From Lophius americanus (lineage: Eukaryota > Chordata > Actinopteri > Lophiiformes > Lophiidae), in the NCBI GenBank assembly GCA_037951165.1, contig JBBDHG010000003.1:14710001-14774000 (forward strand): a stretch of DNA of 64,000 nucleotides. The letters are read 5' to 3'. Positions 22,685 to 34,327 of the stretch are shown one piece after another (the first letter of the stretch is position 1; each line of letters begins with the position of its first letter). The notes under the pieces were generated by a model, which searched no databases, was not told the DNA's origin, and saw only the letters and a program-made list of their open reading frames with translations. Both the position numbers and the translations under genes were made by a program.

Positions 22685-23172
22685 AAATTATGAATTTATT
22701 TTAATAAAATTACTTTATTACTCTAAAGTTATTACTTTTTTTCTCATAAAATTTAAAGTTTTGCTGTAAAAATTACGACTTAATTCTCTTAATTATGACC
22801 CTAATCTCGTTCTCTTTATTTATATTTTTTGTCAATGCGGCCCCAACTCTCCGTCGTAGGCAATAATATATTTATTTTAATGGATTTATAATCTTCTAAA
22901 ATGGATCGGTCATTTTTGACCGTGAACTTTAAGATATTTAAGCTGAAATGAACAGAATAGAAGCGTTAAATTAAAATGAATGTAAAAATTCTGGGAGCTT
23001 TTATCTCTAGTGGTGACTGAACTGTCTTGTCTTCAGTTCTGAAACCTGTGTGTTGCCATGGTTCAGCAGTGATGCTTGTTTGTTGTCATGGATACTGATA
23101 CTGTGAGGGGAAGTGAAACTTTTAAGATCAGTTTCCTCCAGTCAGAGGACCAACAGAACCTGAAGCCTCCTC

Positions 23173-23283
23173 ATGATGGAGATGGTTGACCTCATCTTAA
23201 TTACACTGATCTCTCTCTATGCAGCGGGTCAAGTTGTCCCCATCCTGATGGTGCTGCCCCCCTCTGGAGAAGAGCTGCATTAA
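23173..23283 (+). pseudogene. Signal-peptide-like ORF fused to truncated C-domain start (copy 2)
   Basis: Identical in length and frame to the cluster 1 copy and ends at the same TAA. It is placed about 1 kb left of V2. Confidence 0.55.
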
Positions 23284-23928
23284 AGTTAGACTGTGTTCCT
23301 ATGACTGCCAAAGTTTCTATTAGTATTGTTGTCCCTTGGAGACGATGAATGTGTTTTGTTTAAATGTTATTAATTTGTCATAACAGGAGTGATTGGGATA
23401 TTTATTCTTGTTAAAAATGTTCCTAAAGAATAACTTGAAAGTTTTTATAGGACTGCAACTAAAAACAGGTTATCATTTACATAGAGGGATAACTCCTTGT
23501 ACTTTATACAGATTAATGAAAGTCTGGGATCTGTATTTTGTTATTTAAAGCTCTGAAACACACCACTGATAGATATCAGGACGACGACTCATGGAATGTT
23601 TCTACAAGGAAGTTTGAAACCTCACTTTAGTTTTAGATAGAGATATTACTTTCTGGAGACATGAAACTCATTGACCCCTAACCTTTTTTCTACACTGCTG
23701 CTCTCTTTCTTTAATGTTAATAATATTTGTAATTTTATTTAAATTTTAAATGTTATTGTTTGATTTTAGATATAAAACCTGCTTCTACACATCTGTACTT
23801 TTACAATTACTGTCAGGTTCACTTGTTTTCAAATCCTTTCTGTCTTTTTTATTTGTTGTTAAGCTTCATTAAGTCTTTTAAACCTTCTAGATGAAAAAAG
23901 TTTATTATCAATGTCAAGGATTATGATG

Positions 23929-23929
<1 letters not shown>

Positions 23930-23972
<43 letters not shown>

Positions 23973-24075
23973 GTAATAATAATAATAACAATAATAAGAA
24001 TAATAAGAATAATAAGAATAAGAATAATAAGAATAATATGAATAATAAGAATAATAAGAATAATAATAATAATAA
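23930..24075. repeat. AAT/AAGAAT microsatellite beside V2
   Basis: About 145 bp; the AAT run has partly changed to an AATAAGAAT pattern not seen in clusters 1 and 3. Confidence 0.9.
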
Positions 24076-24248
24076 GTTAATAGTTGCTGGGAGGTCGTGA
24101 TGTTCAAAATAAATAGATTCCCAGCATGATAATCTTTTATAACTAAACTTGTTGTGATGTCTGTTCATTGTCAGTGAAGTGTATCACTCTCTGCAGGATC
24201 TTCCAGCTGCAGCACTCACTTCAGTTTCTGTTCAGTCTGACTGAGGGA

Positions 24249-24276
24249 GGTTTTTGTACGACGGTTTTTCACTGTG
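24249..24276 (-). other. V recombination signal, 12-bp spacer (cluster 2)
   Basis: Heptamer CACAGTG (24,276-24,270), 12-bp spacer, nonamer ACAAAAACC (24,257-24,249) on the minus strand; same bases as in cluster 1. Confidence 0.95.
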
Positions 24277-24748
24277 TGAACACACGCTGACTGTTGGGAT
24301 AGTGAAAACTCTGACAGTAGTAAACTGCTGCATCTTCAGCCTTGACTCCACTGATGGTCAGAGTGAAGTCAGAGTTTGATCCACTGCCTGTAAAACGAGG
24401 TGGAATCCCTGTTTCTCGCTGATTATTGTAGTTAATGAAGAGTTTAGGAGATTCTCCATCTTTCTGCTGGTACCAGTATAAAGCTTTTCCTTGATAAACA
24501 CTCTGACTGGTCCTACATGTGATGGAGACGGAGCCTCCTGGAGCAGAACTCACTGCTCCAGACTGGGTCACTGTGATCTGGCCTCTGGACTCTGAGGACA
24601 CAGAGACAGAAACATGGAGCAGTGTTCTGGTTTAGAGCGCTTCATTCCAGAGGGACGGATGTTCAGAGGAGAGGAGCTGCATTCTCTGGACTTTACCTGT
24701 GAAGCAGCAGCAGAGGAGAGTCCAGATGAGGACGGAGATCACAGTCAT
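24277..24748 (-). CDS. IgL kappa-like variable gene V2 (leader + V exon)
   Basis: Leader exon 24,748-24,697 and V exon 24,593-24,277, with the same splice sites and leader peptide as V1. The core residues of the Ig fold are intact (SITC, LYWYQQ, AVYYC). Compared with V1 I count about ten base changes in the 317-bp V exon, giving QSVYQGK in CDR1, GIPPRF at the start of framework 3, VKAEDA for VEAKDA, and Arg for His in CDR3. The intron and leader show none. No defect is visible, so this is a usable germline V. Confidence 0.93.
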
Positions 24749-24828
24749 GGTTCCGATGAGGAAGATTTCTGTGTCTTCTGTCGTGATGAAGGACGGCTGT
24801 CAGTCATCCAGTCTTCATCTCTCACCAC

Positions 24829-24874
24829 TATAAACTCTCCCAGATCACTGGAGCATGGTGCTGCTGATGCAAAG
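24829..24874 (-). promoter_or_regulatory. Putative V2 promoter
   Basis: Octamer-like ATGCAAAG at 24,867-24,874 (plus-strand reading) and TTTATA at 24,834-24,829 on the minus strand, spaced from the leader as in cluster 1. Confidence 0.45.
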
Positions 24875-25232
24875 TGTCTCTCTATGGAAATGTTCTGACT
24901 GACTCCAACAGGGACTTGGATTACTCTCATCATGCTCCTCATCAATGGATCCATCATTTTGATCACAGGGTTGATCAGGAATATTATCAAAAACTGTTTT
25001 AGTTGAGTTTGGCTTCATTCTTCTAGACAGACTCTCTTCAAACATCTACTTTCATATTTTTTGTAGTTTATTCCTGCAGAAGTTGATATTTATTAAAACA
25101 GAGTATCTATCAGTTTTTACCTATTATGGTTATCCTCACTTTTCGTATCAGTGGACAATATTTTGTTATCAGACTTTAATTTTGTTGCGTGTGTTTGTGT
25201 CAAAGTCAGAGAGCCGTGTCTCCACAGTCAGA

Positions 25233-25271
25233 GGTTTTTGTACGGCGCCTCAGTGAGTTTGTATCACTGTG
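25233..25271 (+). other. J recombination signal, 23-bp spacer (cluster 2)
   Basis: Nonamer GGTTTTTGT (25,233-25,241), 23-bp spacer (25,242-25,264), heptamer CACTGTG (25,265-25,271). Confidence 0.95.
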
Positions 25272-25309
25272 GTACACGTTCGGTGGAGGAACCAGAGTGG
25301 ACGTTGGAC
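25272..25309 (+). CDS. IgL joining segment J2
   Basis: Encodes YTFGGGTRVDVG; the first full residue is Tyr where J1 and J3 have Leu, so J2 adds a different CDR3 end. Donor GTAAGT follows at 25,310. Confidence 0.95.
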
Positions 25310-26356
25310 GTAAGTTTCTGCTCTAATCCTGAAGACAATATTGTAAATTAATGTTTTAGATGTAGATTTTTGGATGTTGGAGTCGGATGAATAGATCTTA
25401 TTTGAATTATTTTAGATTTCATATTTTTCTTTTATGATGGAGATGAACTTAGATCAGCGTAACTTAACATTTCTGCACAATTATACCTAAAACGTACAGT
25501 TTAAATCTTATGATAAGATGTCACATTTTATATATTCCTTTATTTAAGGAGTAAAATTTAAAGGTTTACATTTAGTGCAGTGTTTTGTGTCATGTTCAGT
25601 CAGTGGATAAATGAAATGATTTGGGTTTAATTTATTACAGGAGACAGAACAGCTCAGTTTAAATACATTAACTTCCTGTTTAATATTGAAAGGTGAACAC
25701 ATGAATACACAAATTATGTTTATGTAAACATTCACCAGTAATTGATACGGTTGATGCAAACATTTCCTGAACTGAATTTTATATCTCAAATCAAAGTTTT
25801 GTCCATCTCTTTTATTTTTGACTTTGTGAAAGTGACAGTTTGAAGTGGAGAAACGATGGAGGAGAAAAGCTGTTTTACCAGATAAAGTTTTTATATTCTT
25901 CATTTTGGGGCTCCAGATTGAACCGAGTGAGGATGAAGATTTCTACATGTGTTTCTTGTTTTCTTGAAACGATTCCAGTCTTTCCGTCAGTTTTTCTCAT
26001 GATGATTGAGATTCACCTGAAGATCATGTGATTGTTCATTTTCTCTCTTTGTGTTCATGTCCACTAAATCCTTTACAGTCATGCAGAGCTCAGGTTTGGA
26101 TGATGCTGATGTTTGATTTCCAGCGTAGTTTGATATATTTCAGGTCCTTCTGTGTGATGGTTCTCTCTGTGCTGATGTTCACCAGAGGTTTCTATGAGGA
26201 AGTGAAACAATGTGTGACTGCTGGAGCAAAGAAAAACTTCTGACAGAAACTCTTTCAGGGACAGAATCAGCTTCACACAGGAAAGGTGTCTAGGTTTCTG
26301 ATGCTTGATTGACAGCTGTGTGCTGCCCCTCCTCTAAGCTGATTGGTGTTTCCTAG
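25310..26356 (+). other. J2-C2 intron
   Basis: Contains the roughly 58-bp piece (about 25,822-25,880) absent from cluster 1. The segment from about 26,003 to 26,288 is the copy of the invariant block described for cluster 1. Confidence 0.6.
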
Positions 26357-26691
26357 GTGATGTCCATCCCACCCTGACGGTGCTGCCCCCCTCCTCTGAG
26401 GAGCTGCAGCAGGGGAAGGCCACGCTCATTTGTCTGGCCAACAGGGGCTTCCCTTCAGATTGGAGTCTGTCCTGGAAGGTGGACTGCAGCAGCAGCGGCA
26501 GCACCTGCAGCTGGGAGGAGAGCAGGGGCCCCGCGGTGCTGGAGAAGGATGGCCACTACAGCTGGAGCAGCACCCTGAGGCTCCCTGCAGACCAGTGGAG
26601 CAAGGTGGGCTCTGTGACCTGTGAGGCCACACAGGGCTCCCAGACTCCACTCTCAGAGACGCTGTGGAGAGACCAGTGTTCCCAGTCCTGA
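26357..26691 (+). CDS. IgL constant exon C2
   Basis: Same length and phase as C1, beginning after TTTCCTAG and ending in TGA. The only residue change I see is Ala for Gly in ESRGPAVLEK. All fold Cys, the core Trp and the C-terminal heavy-chain-linking Cys (DQCSQS) are kept. It is spaced about 1.05 kb from J2. Confidence 0.95.
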
Positions 26692-26867
26692 CCTGACTCA
26701 CTGATACTGGTTTTACTCCATTACTGTGTTTCTCATTACCAGCTTGAACATTAATGTTTTCTTGATTCTTGTTTCCTTCTTGTTTAAAAGTTCAGACCAG
26801 TAAAAACTTTTATCAATTCTCACTGAGTTTTCTTTGTGCTTTTTATACATACAAGTGACATTGACCA

Positions 26868-27356
26868 TTATTATAATTAATATTGTTATTATTGTCATTA
26901 TTATTATTATTGTTATTAATTTTATTATTAATATTAATATCATTATTATAGGTATTATTATGATTATTTTAAATATTATAATTAATATCTATTATATCTT
27001 CATTATTATTAATACTATTATTATTAATTTAATTATTATCAGTAATACAATTATAATTGTTATTATTATTATTATTATTATTATTTTTATTAATATTATT
27101 ATTGATTACATTATTATTATCGTTATTATAATTATTATTATCATGATTACAATAATTATTATTCTTATAATTACAATAATTGTAATTATTATTGTTATTG
27201 TCTTAATTATTCAAATTATTTTTGTTATAATTACAATAATTATAATTATTATTGTTATTGGCTTAATTATTCAAATTATTATTGTTAGTATTACAATTAT
27301 TATAATTATTACTGTTAATAATATTATTATCATGTTGCTATACATTTCATATTAGT
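26868..27356. repeat. Long ATT-rich tract after C2
   Basis: About 490 bp of degenerate ATT repeats. Its internal order differs from the tracts in A and C, but the right edge (TTACTGTTAATAATATT) is shared with A. Confidence 0.9.
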
Positions 27357-27938
27357 TAAAGTCTTAAGAAAAAGACATTTCTTAAAGTCGCAGTAAGAAC
27401 ATTTCTTAAAATTCTGTGTTTGGACCAATAGCAGATCAGCATTCATTAAATAGATCTAGTAGATCCCGCATTTCAGAGGAGAACAGTGACGTCTGTCCTC
27501 CTCGTCTCTCCACTTCACACAGACTGTCTTTCACCTTGCCTGCCGTTTAGGTACTGCTGTTGAGGCTTTATCTGAATTCAGATATGAAATTGTTTCAAAA
27601 GATGATTAAAGAAAAACTATTTTATAAATGACACTGAGATTTGGTGACGGTTTATTTCAACCAGTTGTTCTTTTTATATTTTGAATTCCCTCTTACCTCT
27701 CAAAAACAGAGGAGGAGCAGCCTTCTCTGACGTGAGCTAACGCGCTAACAAACAGAGTCTGTAAAAGAACCCTGGATTACTCTCATCATGCTCTTCATCA
27801 GTGGATCACTGACTTCATCACAGGATTAATAGGAATATTATAAAACATGCTATAGATGAGTTTGTCTCAATTCCTCAAGACATAACTTCTCTTTAAATAT
27901 CTGCATTCTGAGTTTTGGAGAGATGAACAAAGATTTTA
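27357..27938. other. Conserved spacer after C2
   Basis: As in cluster 1 (11,747-12,310); no gene. Confidence 0.45.
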
Positions 27939-27973
27939 ACACACTTACACACACACACGGGCTCACAAACATG

Positions 27974-28020
<47 letters not shown>

Positions 28021-28037
28021 ACACACACACGTGTAAA

Positions 28038-28070
<33 letters not shown>
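27939..28070. repeat. Interrupted CA microsatellite at the copy B / R1 junction
   Basis: CA repeats broken by ACGGGCTC, CATACA, GACACA and GTGTAAACACCC. The right edge passes directly into hAT sequence (ACTTTGTTACTAAATATG), which in copy C lies 2.8 kb further on. Confidence 0.9.
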
Positions 28071-28071
<1 letters not shown>

Positions 28072-28074
<3 letters not shown>

Positions 28075-29965
28075 TGTTACTAAATATGTGCCTATGACAG
28101 GATTGTGTTCTTACCCGTTTAATGTGACTTCTGTTTTCGCACATCACTGGACAGCTTCTCAACATCGGGCATGTAAGATGTAACTTTAATCTTCACGCAG
28201 GACAGCAAGCTCTCATCTGTGAGGCGGGTGCGGTATTTGGATTTTATGTAGTTCGTGTTTGAGAATATCTGCTCGCACAGGTGTGTTGATCCAGAGATGG
28301 ATAATACTCCAAATGCATATTTCTTCATGTTCCTATAACTGTCAGGAAGAGCATTCCATGTTTCAAACACAAGTTTCTCGGGTGTTGGGAGGCTTTCAAT
28401 TTCGCTCCATTTGTGGCTTTGGGCAAGCTGGGCTTTCTGGCGAGTGACGTCTTCAAGCTCGGCTCTCAGACTTTTGAATTTGGACATCAATAAATCTTTG
28501 TCAGCTATATCAGCCATTTCCATTTCAAGGTCAGCTTGATTTACTCCTGGGAATGTGTTCAACAAGGACGGGTCAATCTCCAGGGGTGTGACGGGGAAAG
28601 AGAGTGTCATTTTTTCCTTTCGGAACTCGCTAAATCTGCTCCCAAATGCAGTTTGCATATCAACGATCGCACCTTGTAAATAATCACCGTTGAGTGTGTG
28701 ATCGTGATGGGCTTCTTTGAACTCTCAGGGAGGGGAAGTGAGAGAGCGTGCCTCGCTGTACATCTCTGGCGAATACAGTCAGCTTGCGCTCGAATGACAA
28801 AACAGCTTCCAGCATTTGCAGTGCAGTGTTTCCCCTGGAGACTTTGATTCAGCATGTTTAGGTGACTTGTCATATCCACCATAAAGTGCAGTTTTTCCAG
28901 CCACTCGGTATGTTCCAGTTGCAGGTAGTTCAGGTTTATGCTTTTCAGGAATGTTTTCACATGTTCTAAACAAGCAACAAAGCGACGCAACACCTCACCC
29001 CTGGACAGCCATCGGACTTTGTTGTGTAGCAGAGATCGGAATATTCGCTGTCAACTTCATCTAGCAATGCACGGAACTGACGGTGGTTTAATGCTTTTGC
29101 AATTATCTTGTTCAGCCACTGAAATCAGGTGGTTGGTGTTTATTCCATTGTCATTTAAACCTTCAGCACAGCCTCACATATGTCCTCCCCGCGTGTTTGG
29201 CCTTTCAGTGGTATTAATGCGATCATTTCTTCTTGCGGCCCATCAGAGTTCACATACCTGCATAACAGTGCTGCCTGTTCAATATCGATCACATCACATG
29301 ACTCATCGCAGGCAATTGAGTATGCTGGAGTTGAATTAATGTCTTTGATTTGCTGATTGGTGATGTTGCCTGCCATTTTAATGGCCCTTTCCTTCACTGT
29401 CTTTGTGGAGAGAGGCATGTCTTTAATTTTATGTATTATCTCGGTTTTGTTTATTGAAGTCTGAAAATAGGTGCTCTGATATTTTAATGAATGAATCCTT
29501 CATGTAGTCACCATCTGTGAACGGTTTATTATCTCCCGGGTTGCAACAAAACTAGCAGAAGTAGTGGAGTTTGGAGATGTAATCCACTTCTTAAATCTAT
29601 CTTTGCGCTCCTTTAATTTTTCCAGGAATAAAGCAATCGCACTTTTTCTCTCACTCCCACCTGGGTACTCGGCTCCAAATGTAGCATGCCTCCCCTGGAA
29701 ATGTCTTTCCACGTTACTCTTTTTGTTATTTGACAACTTCCCATTACAAAGCAGACATGCATGCAATCCTTCCGCATTGGCAATGAAAGCAAATGATTCG
29801 GTCCAAGAACTGTGGAATCCTCTGTTCTCCTCAGCTATCTTTCTCTTTTTCCCTTTGGGATCCATGGCCCATGACACACCCGCCGGTTTGTTTGCAACAG
29901 CCACCTGTCTGTCTGCCACTACGCCGAGCTGAAAGAAACGTGTGTCGCAGGCTATGACTTAATCT
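28072..29965 (-). pseudogene. hAT-type transposase relic (R1)
   Basis: Order on the minus strand: a BED-like zinc finger (CLLC then HFQGRH, 29,919-29,500), then PLSTKTV with IACDESCDV (29,418-29,155), a central helical region (28,993-28,607), and the C-terminal hAT dimerisation motif (FGVLSISGSTHLCEQIFS, 28,658-28,119). This is the ZBED5/GTF2IRD2-like hAT type. Frame breaks separate all four pieces. The 3' flank and terminal repeat are missing because of the junction at 28,070. Confidence 0.8.
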
Positions 29966-29984
29966 TTGTTGACAGAAATGCCTG

Positions 29985-31462
29985 TTGAACCTCATGACAG
30001 TATTTCCAATGTGTGTAAACAATCAAAAAAATGCAGAATGTTCAAGGACAGGACAATCAACAGCTTCTTCATCACCTTCTTCAGTTCGTATTAAGATAGC
30101 CACAGAGAAAGCTGCACTACAAGCACGTTTGTCCAAATTAGAAGAAAAACATGCTGTGGACATGGAAAAAAGCAGATTACAGGCCAAATTGGACAAAATG
30201 GAAATAGAGGCATATATTGCCGCATCTGACGCCAAATGAAAGATTCTGAATAATTTTTTCAAAAGCCGTGAAGGTCAACCTCAACCTGCTATACAAGAAT
30301 AGCTGGTATGAATGAATAACTGGGCAGTTATATTCAAGCTCAAAATGTTTGCATGAATGTGGATGGATCAGAACCCTCCCCTATTAGTTACACGGAATCC
30401 GTATTCGGCATCTCAGTTGAACATCTGGAAAACCTTCTTGTAAACCAGAGCCACCATGATTTTTCTGATAAAAAGTATAAGGGAAAACCTCAAATGTCAC
30501 TATAGGACCTCAAATGTATGCAGATGGCATTGAGTGCAGTTACAATAAAAGATAATCACTATTACTTACCTCTTCCAGTTTGTAATAGTGATGTCATCAT
30601 GCCCAACGACTATCATATAGCTGAACAAAGAGCACATCACCTTGAGTGGAAATTTAAGAAAGACGCAACTTATGCAGAAGAATACAAGGCTTTCATGAAA
30701 GAGGTTATTGCTAAAGGCTACGCAGAAAAAGTGCCATCAGAAGACCTTAAACCAGATAAGGGCAAGGTGTGGTACATACCCCACCATGGAGTGTATCATA
30801 AGCAGAGAAGAATAATAAGAGTAGTTTGTGATTGTGCATCTTCATACAAAGGAACATAACTCAACAATTAACTTCTACAAGGACCTGATTTAGCCAACTC
30901 ACTTCTTGGTGTTCCACTGAGGTTCCGCCAAGATCAAGTTGCCATCATGGCAGATATTGAGGGGATGTTCCACCAAGTTTGTGTTTTTGAAGAAAACTCA
31001 AACCTGCTGAGATTTCTGTGGTGACCAGAAGGTGATACAAGCCCAAATTTACAACAATACAGAATGAAAGTTCATCTGTTTGGTGCCATATCCTCACCAA
31101 GTTGTGCCAATTTTGCTCTGCAGAAAACAGCAGAAGATAATAGAGACACATTTGATGTAGTGGCGGTTGACACAATTAAATCCAACTAGTTCGTGGATGA
31201 TTGCTTAAAGTCTGTAGCAACAAAAAAACAGGTGCTGAAGCTCATCAAGAATCTCAGTGATCTATGTGCAAAAGGAGGATTCAAACTAACAAAATGGGTT
31301 AGCAGCAGTCGTGCTGTTCTGGCGGCTATACCAGCTGATCACAAAGCCAAACAGTTAAAAGAACTAGATTTGGACAGAGAAAAACTTCCTCTGGAAGAGA
31401 TTCTAAGCTCTGCTTCCTGGTATTTTCTGTATTGCTTTCGAAGGTCTACACTATTAATATGA
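29985..31462 (+). pseudogene. BEL/Pao LTR retrotransposon relic (R1)
   Basis: A gag-like coiled-coil start (ATEKAALQARLSKLEEKHA, 30,100) is followed by pol remnants from 30,518: VWYIPHHGVYHK, RIIRVVCDCASSYKG and DIEGMFHQVCVFEE are reverse transcriptase landmarks of BEL/Pao elements. FGAISSPSCANFALQ follows, then the second RT half with a changed active-site region (31,190-31,462). Stops at 30,857 and 31,022 and others interrupt it; protease, RNase H, integrase and LTRs were not found. Confidence 0.8.
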
Positions 31463-31873
31463 AATACGTCAGCAAACCTTAAATGGAGGTTCTAAGTGCT
31501 GACACACACAGAGCTACAACATCAACACCAGTTAGTGGTTCTAATGTTGTGGTTTATTGTTGTATATTCTACACAGCCTGGAAACTGATGGAATTCCCAA
31601 AATGTGCATCCGTGTCCCATAATAACTGATCGATTTCACTTTACTCCGTCCGTGTTTACTGAGAGGGAACGAGGTGGACCAGAATGAGATTCAAGCCCAT
31701 GTGGGTGTGTTGATTTGAAGTCCTGTCCACAGATGAAGGAAGGAACCTACATCCAGTTTAGAGTCTGGGTGTCCTATTATCCACGCAGCAACGTCAAAGG
31801 AGAAATGTCATGTGTTGTCACGTGTGATTCGTTTTGATGACTGAGGCAGAAGATCAGACCGCCATCAACATGA
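31463..31873. other. Unassigned sequence in R1
   Basis: A short frame reading GTYIQFRVWVSYYPRSNV (about 31,742) is kept in R2 at 57,440. It may be another gene or transposon fragment, but I do not recognise it. Confidence 0.3.
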
Positions 31874-32340
31874 ATGCCACTCATTTACAAACCAGGTCCT
31901 GACATAACTGTCGATGAGCGTCTTGTTGCTTTTAGGGGACGTTGCCCATTTATCACAGAAACAGCTCTGCTTAGAGTCAAGAATGAACTCCTGATGGCAG
32001 CAGATGCCGGCTCACCTTCCCTCCTGATTCTCCTTGATTTGATTGCTGCCTTCAGCACTGTTGACCTTGGAATACTCCTACACCAGCAACACCACAACAT
32101 TGGACTCACCGACACCGCCTTGAACTGGTTTCAATCCTACGTCACTGACAGAACAGAATACATTTCCAGGTCCCGGACACACTGTCACCTGTGGGTCCCT
32201 CAGGGATCAGTCCTTGGCCCCATTCTTTTCATACTGTACATGCTCCACCTTGGCCATGTCATCAGGTGATATGGACTCTCATTTCATTGCTACGCCGATG
32301 ACTACATGAAAATTCACACATGTTCCTCTGCAGCTTCTCC
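31874..32340 (+). pseudogene. piggyBac-LINE reverse transcriptase chimera (R1)
   Basis: One open frame starts with a piggyBac transposase stretch (PDITVDERLVAFRGRCPF, around the first catalytic Asp). It then changes in frame to a CR1/L2-like reverse transcriptase (ETALLRVKNELL, LILLDLIAAFSTVD, VPQGSVLGPILFILY), with the YADD motif in the next frame at about 32,294 after a stop at 32,267. The fusion is unlikely to be functional. It probably arose when a 5'-truncated LINE inserted into a piggyBac copy. Confidence 0.7.
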
Positions 32341-32900
32341 ATCTTCATCATCAACATCATCATCTCCCCTGTCAACACCCAGCGCCTAGATAGGTAAGGG
32401 TGTGGATGAAACTTAACTTTCTCCAGTTGAACAGCTCTAAAACCAGACCAATTTTAATTGGCACTCCACATCAGATCAAGTCATCCTCTATAACCAGCAT
32501 TACCTTCTCTGGTCGGGAAAAACAAACGGTCTGACTCTCACTTCCTGCGGTAAGCATAGGTCATTTCTTGTTATTTGCGCTCGATAGCTGTTTTACACTC
32601 TGCTGCTTGGATCAATAGTCTCATTTGCGAAGATTATAATTGTAATTACCCTTTTATCAAGGGTAAGGGTAACATGGAGGTAAGGGTAACATGGAGTCTG
32701 GGTGACTGTGTGAAGAATGTATAGCCCGAAACACCAGCCCACAGTTCACCACCAGCCTGTTCATGTTTCAAACAGATATTCCCCACTTAACAAAATACCT
32801 GGTGAGAAAATAATTCTGATCATTGTCAGTTCTATTTTACGGAACGTGAATTTAGCGACACCAGGGACCATAGTGAAATGCATTCCTGGGGCCAGATCGG
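32341..32900 (+). other. LINE-like remnant and spacer
   Basis: 32,395-32,510 continues the LINE RT C-terminal part (LNFLQLNSSKTRPILIG-like). From about 32,560 the sequence leads into the 5' region of the next LINE and contains a short duplicated GGTAAGGGTAACATGGA. No intact gene. Confidence 0.45.
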
Positions 32901-33972
32901 GCCTCCTTTAGAGTCACCCAGCCCAAAACCCATAGAGACTGTGTCTGTCCCCTGACCACCTACAATGTTCGAGTCAGATTAAAAAAATAAAAAATAAAAT
33001 TAATTGTGGAATCCTTAAAATTAGATCTCTAACATCTGAACCAGTTTCAGTAAATTATCTTATTTTAGATCATCATATTAATTTATTCTGTCTGACGGAG
33101 ACCTGGCTGTGTGAGGAACATAGATGAAGACAGAGATAGTCTTGATGCCGCGTTTAACTTAATATTAGACTGTGTTGGTTTCAGTCAGCGTGTTTATGAG
33201 CCCACTCACTGTTTTAATCACACCCTGGATTCATTCCTGACATACGGCATTGATAGTTCATCCACAGAATCCTCTGCTATCGGACCACTGTTTGATAACT
33301 TTTGAATTTGCAATGCTAAGTCACTCGAAAATAAACAAATCACTCTACGCGCTAGAAATATATCTGAAGAAGTTGTAGCAAAATTTAAAGAAGCTATTCC
33401 ATCAGCCCTGTCTCGACTTTAATGAATCTGAGGTTAGTCCCGTGTAACTTGATTGTTTCGTTGATAGGGCTGCAACTCACTGAGATTAACTCTGGACTCT
33501 ATCGCCTCCCTAAAATAGAAGAGTGTGAAACAGAGGAGAGCTAAACTTGTTGAGTTCCGATTAACCTGGCAAGACAGCATTAAAAATTTAGGAGAGCCAT
33601 CCGCAGCACCAGAGCAGCCTATTACTCTGACCTGATAGAGGAAAATAAAAACAACTCCAGGTTTTTGTTCAGCACTGTAGCCAGGCTGAATGAGAGTCAG
33701 AGTTCTATTGAGCCTGCATTCCTAAAACCCTTAGTAACGATGACTTCATGAGTTTCTTTAATGAGAAAATTTCAAGTATTAGGGACAAGATCCATAACCT
33801 CCTGTCTACAATTGGCTCAAGTTTTCACCCCAGGACTATGTGCTTAGAAATAACAGATAGACCTGGAGCAGATCTAGACCGCTTCAGTCCTATTGATCTA
33901 AAACAATTAACTTCCCTTATTTCTTATCCAAAACAACAACCAGTCTCCTAGTCCCAATCCCAACTAGTCTAC
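32900..33972 (+). mobile_element. CR1/L2-like LINE, 5' half (R1), degenerate
   Basis: Same family as 15,020-18,830. Endonuclease start (KIRSLTSEPVS, LTETWLCEE at 33,096), then an internal deletion to NIDEDRDSLDAAFN (33,114), SQRVYEPTHCFNHTLD, and the part up to the piggyBac junction at 33,973. Several stops. Confidence 0.8.
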
Positions 33973-34289
33973 TTATCCCTTGTATGGTGTCCGGGTCTGT
34001 GGGACCCGTTTTAATTTTTCATCTAAACAAATATATGAATTATACAATTCATTATTTTTTCAAACTCAGACTCATTGGCCTTGGGTCATTTTCTGTAAAG
34101 AACATATATCAGAACAAATTTTCAATGACCACACACTGTTCATTTCACCTACTCATTTATATTACAGACGGGATGTTCGGGTCCACTGGACCCGGGCCAA
34201 TAAAAGTGTGGAAATTGTAGGTCCTGTGTAGCTTCACTCTGTCCTTCCTCCTGTCTAGGCCTGCTGTTACTGTGTGTGTCTTTGTGTGT

Positions 34290-34327
<38 letters not shown>

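Larger units (their letters stand above)
19766..28070. repeat. Segmental duplication copy B carrying IgL cluster 2
   Basis: Begins at the TATGTTTTAATAC sequence shared with 3,468 and 43,694. It ends inside a CA tract at 28,070 that joins directly to the hAT part of block R1. Compared with C it lacks the roughly 2.8 kb equivalent to 50,955-53,768. It shares with C the loss of the Merlin first-exon region. Confidence 0.8.

Noticed and set aside
24845..25045. Minus-strand 66-codon frame upstream of V2 only
   Set aside because: It overlaps the V promoter and is broken in the other clusters.
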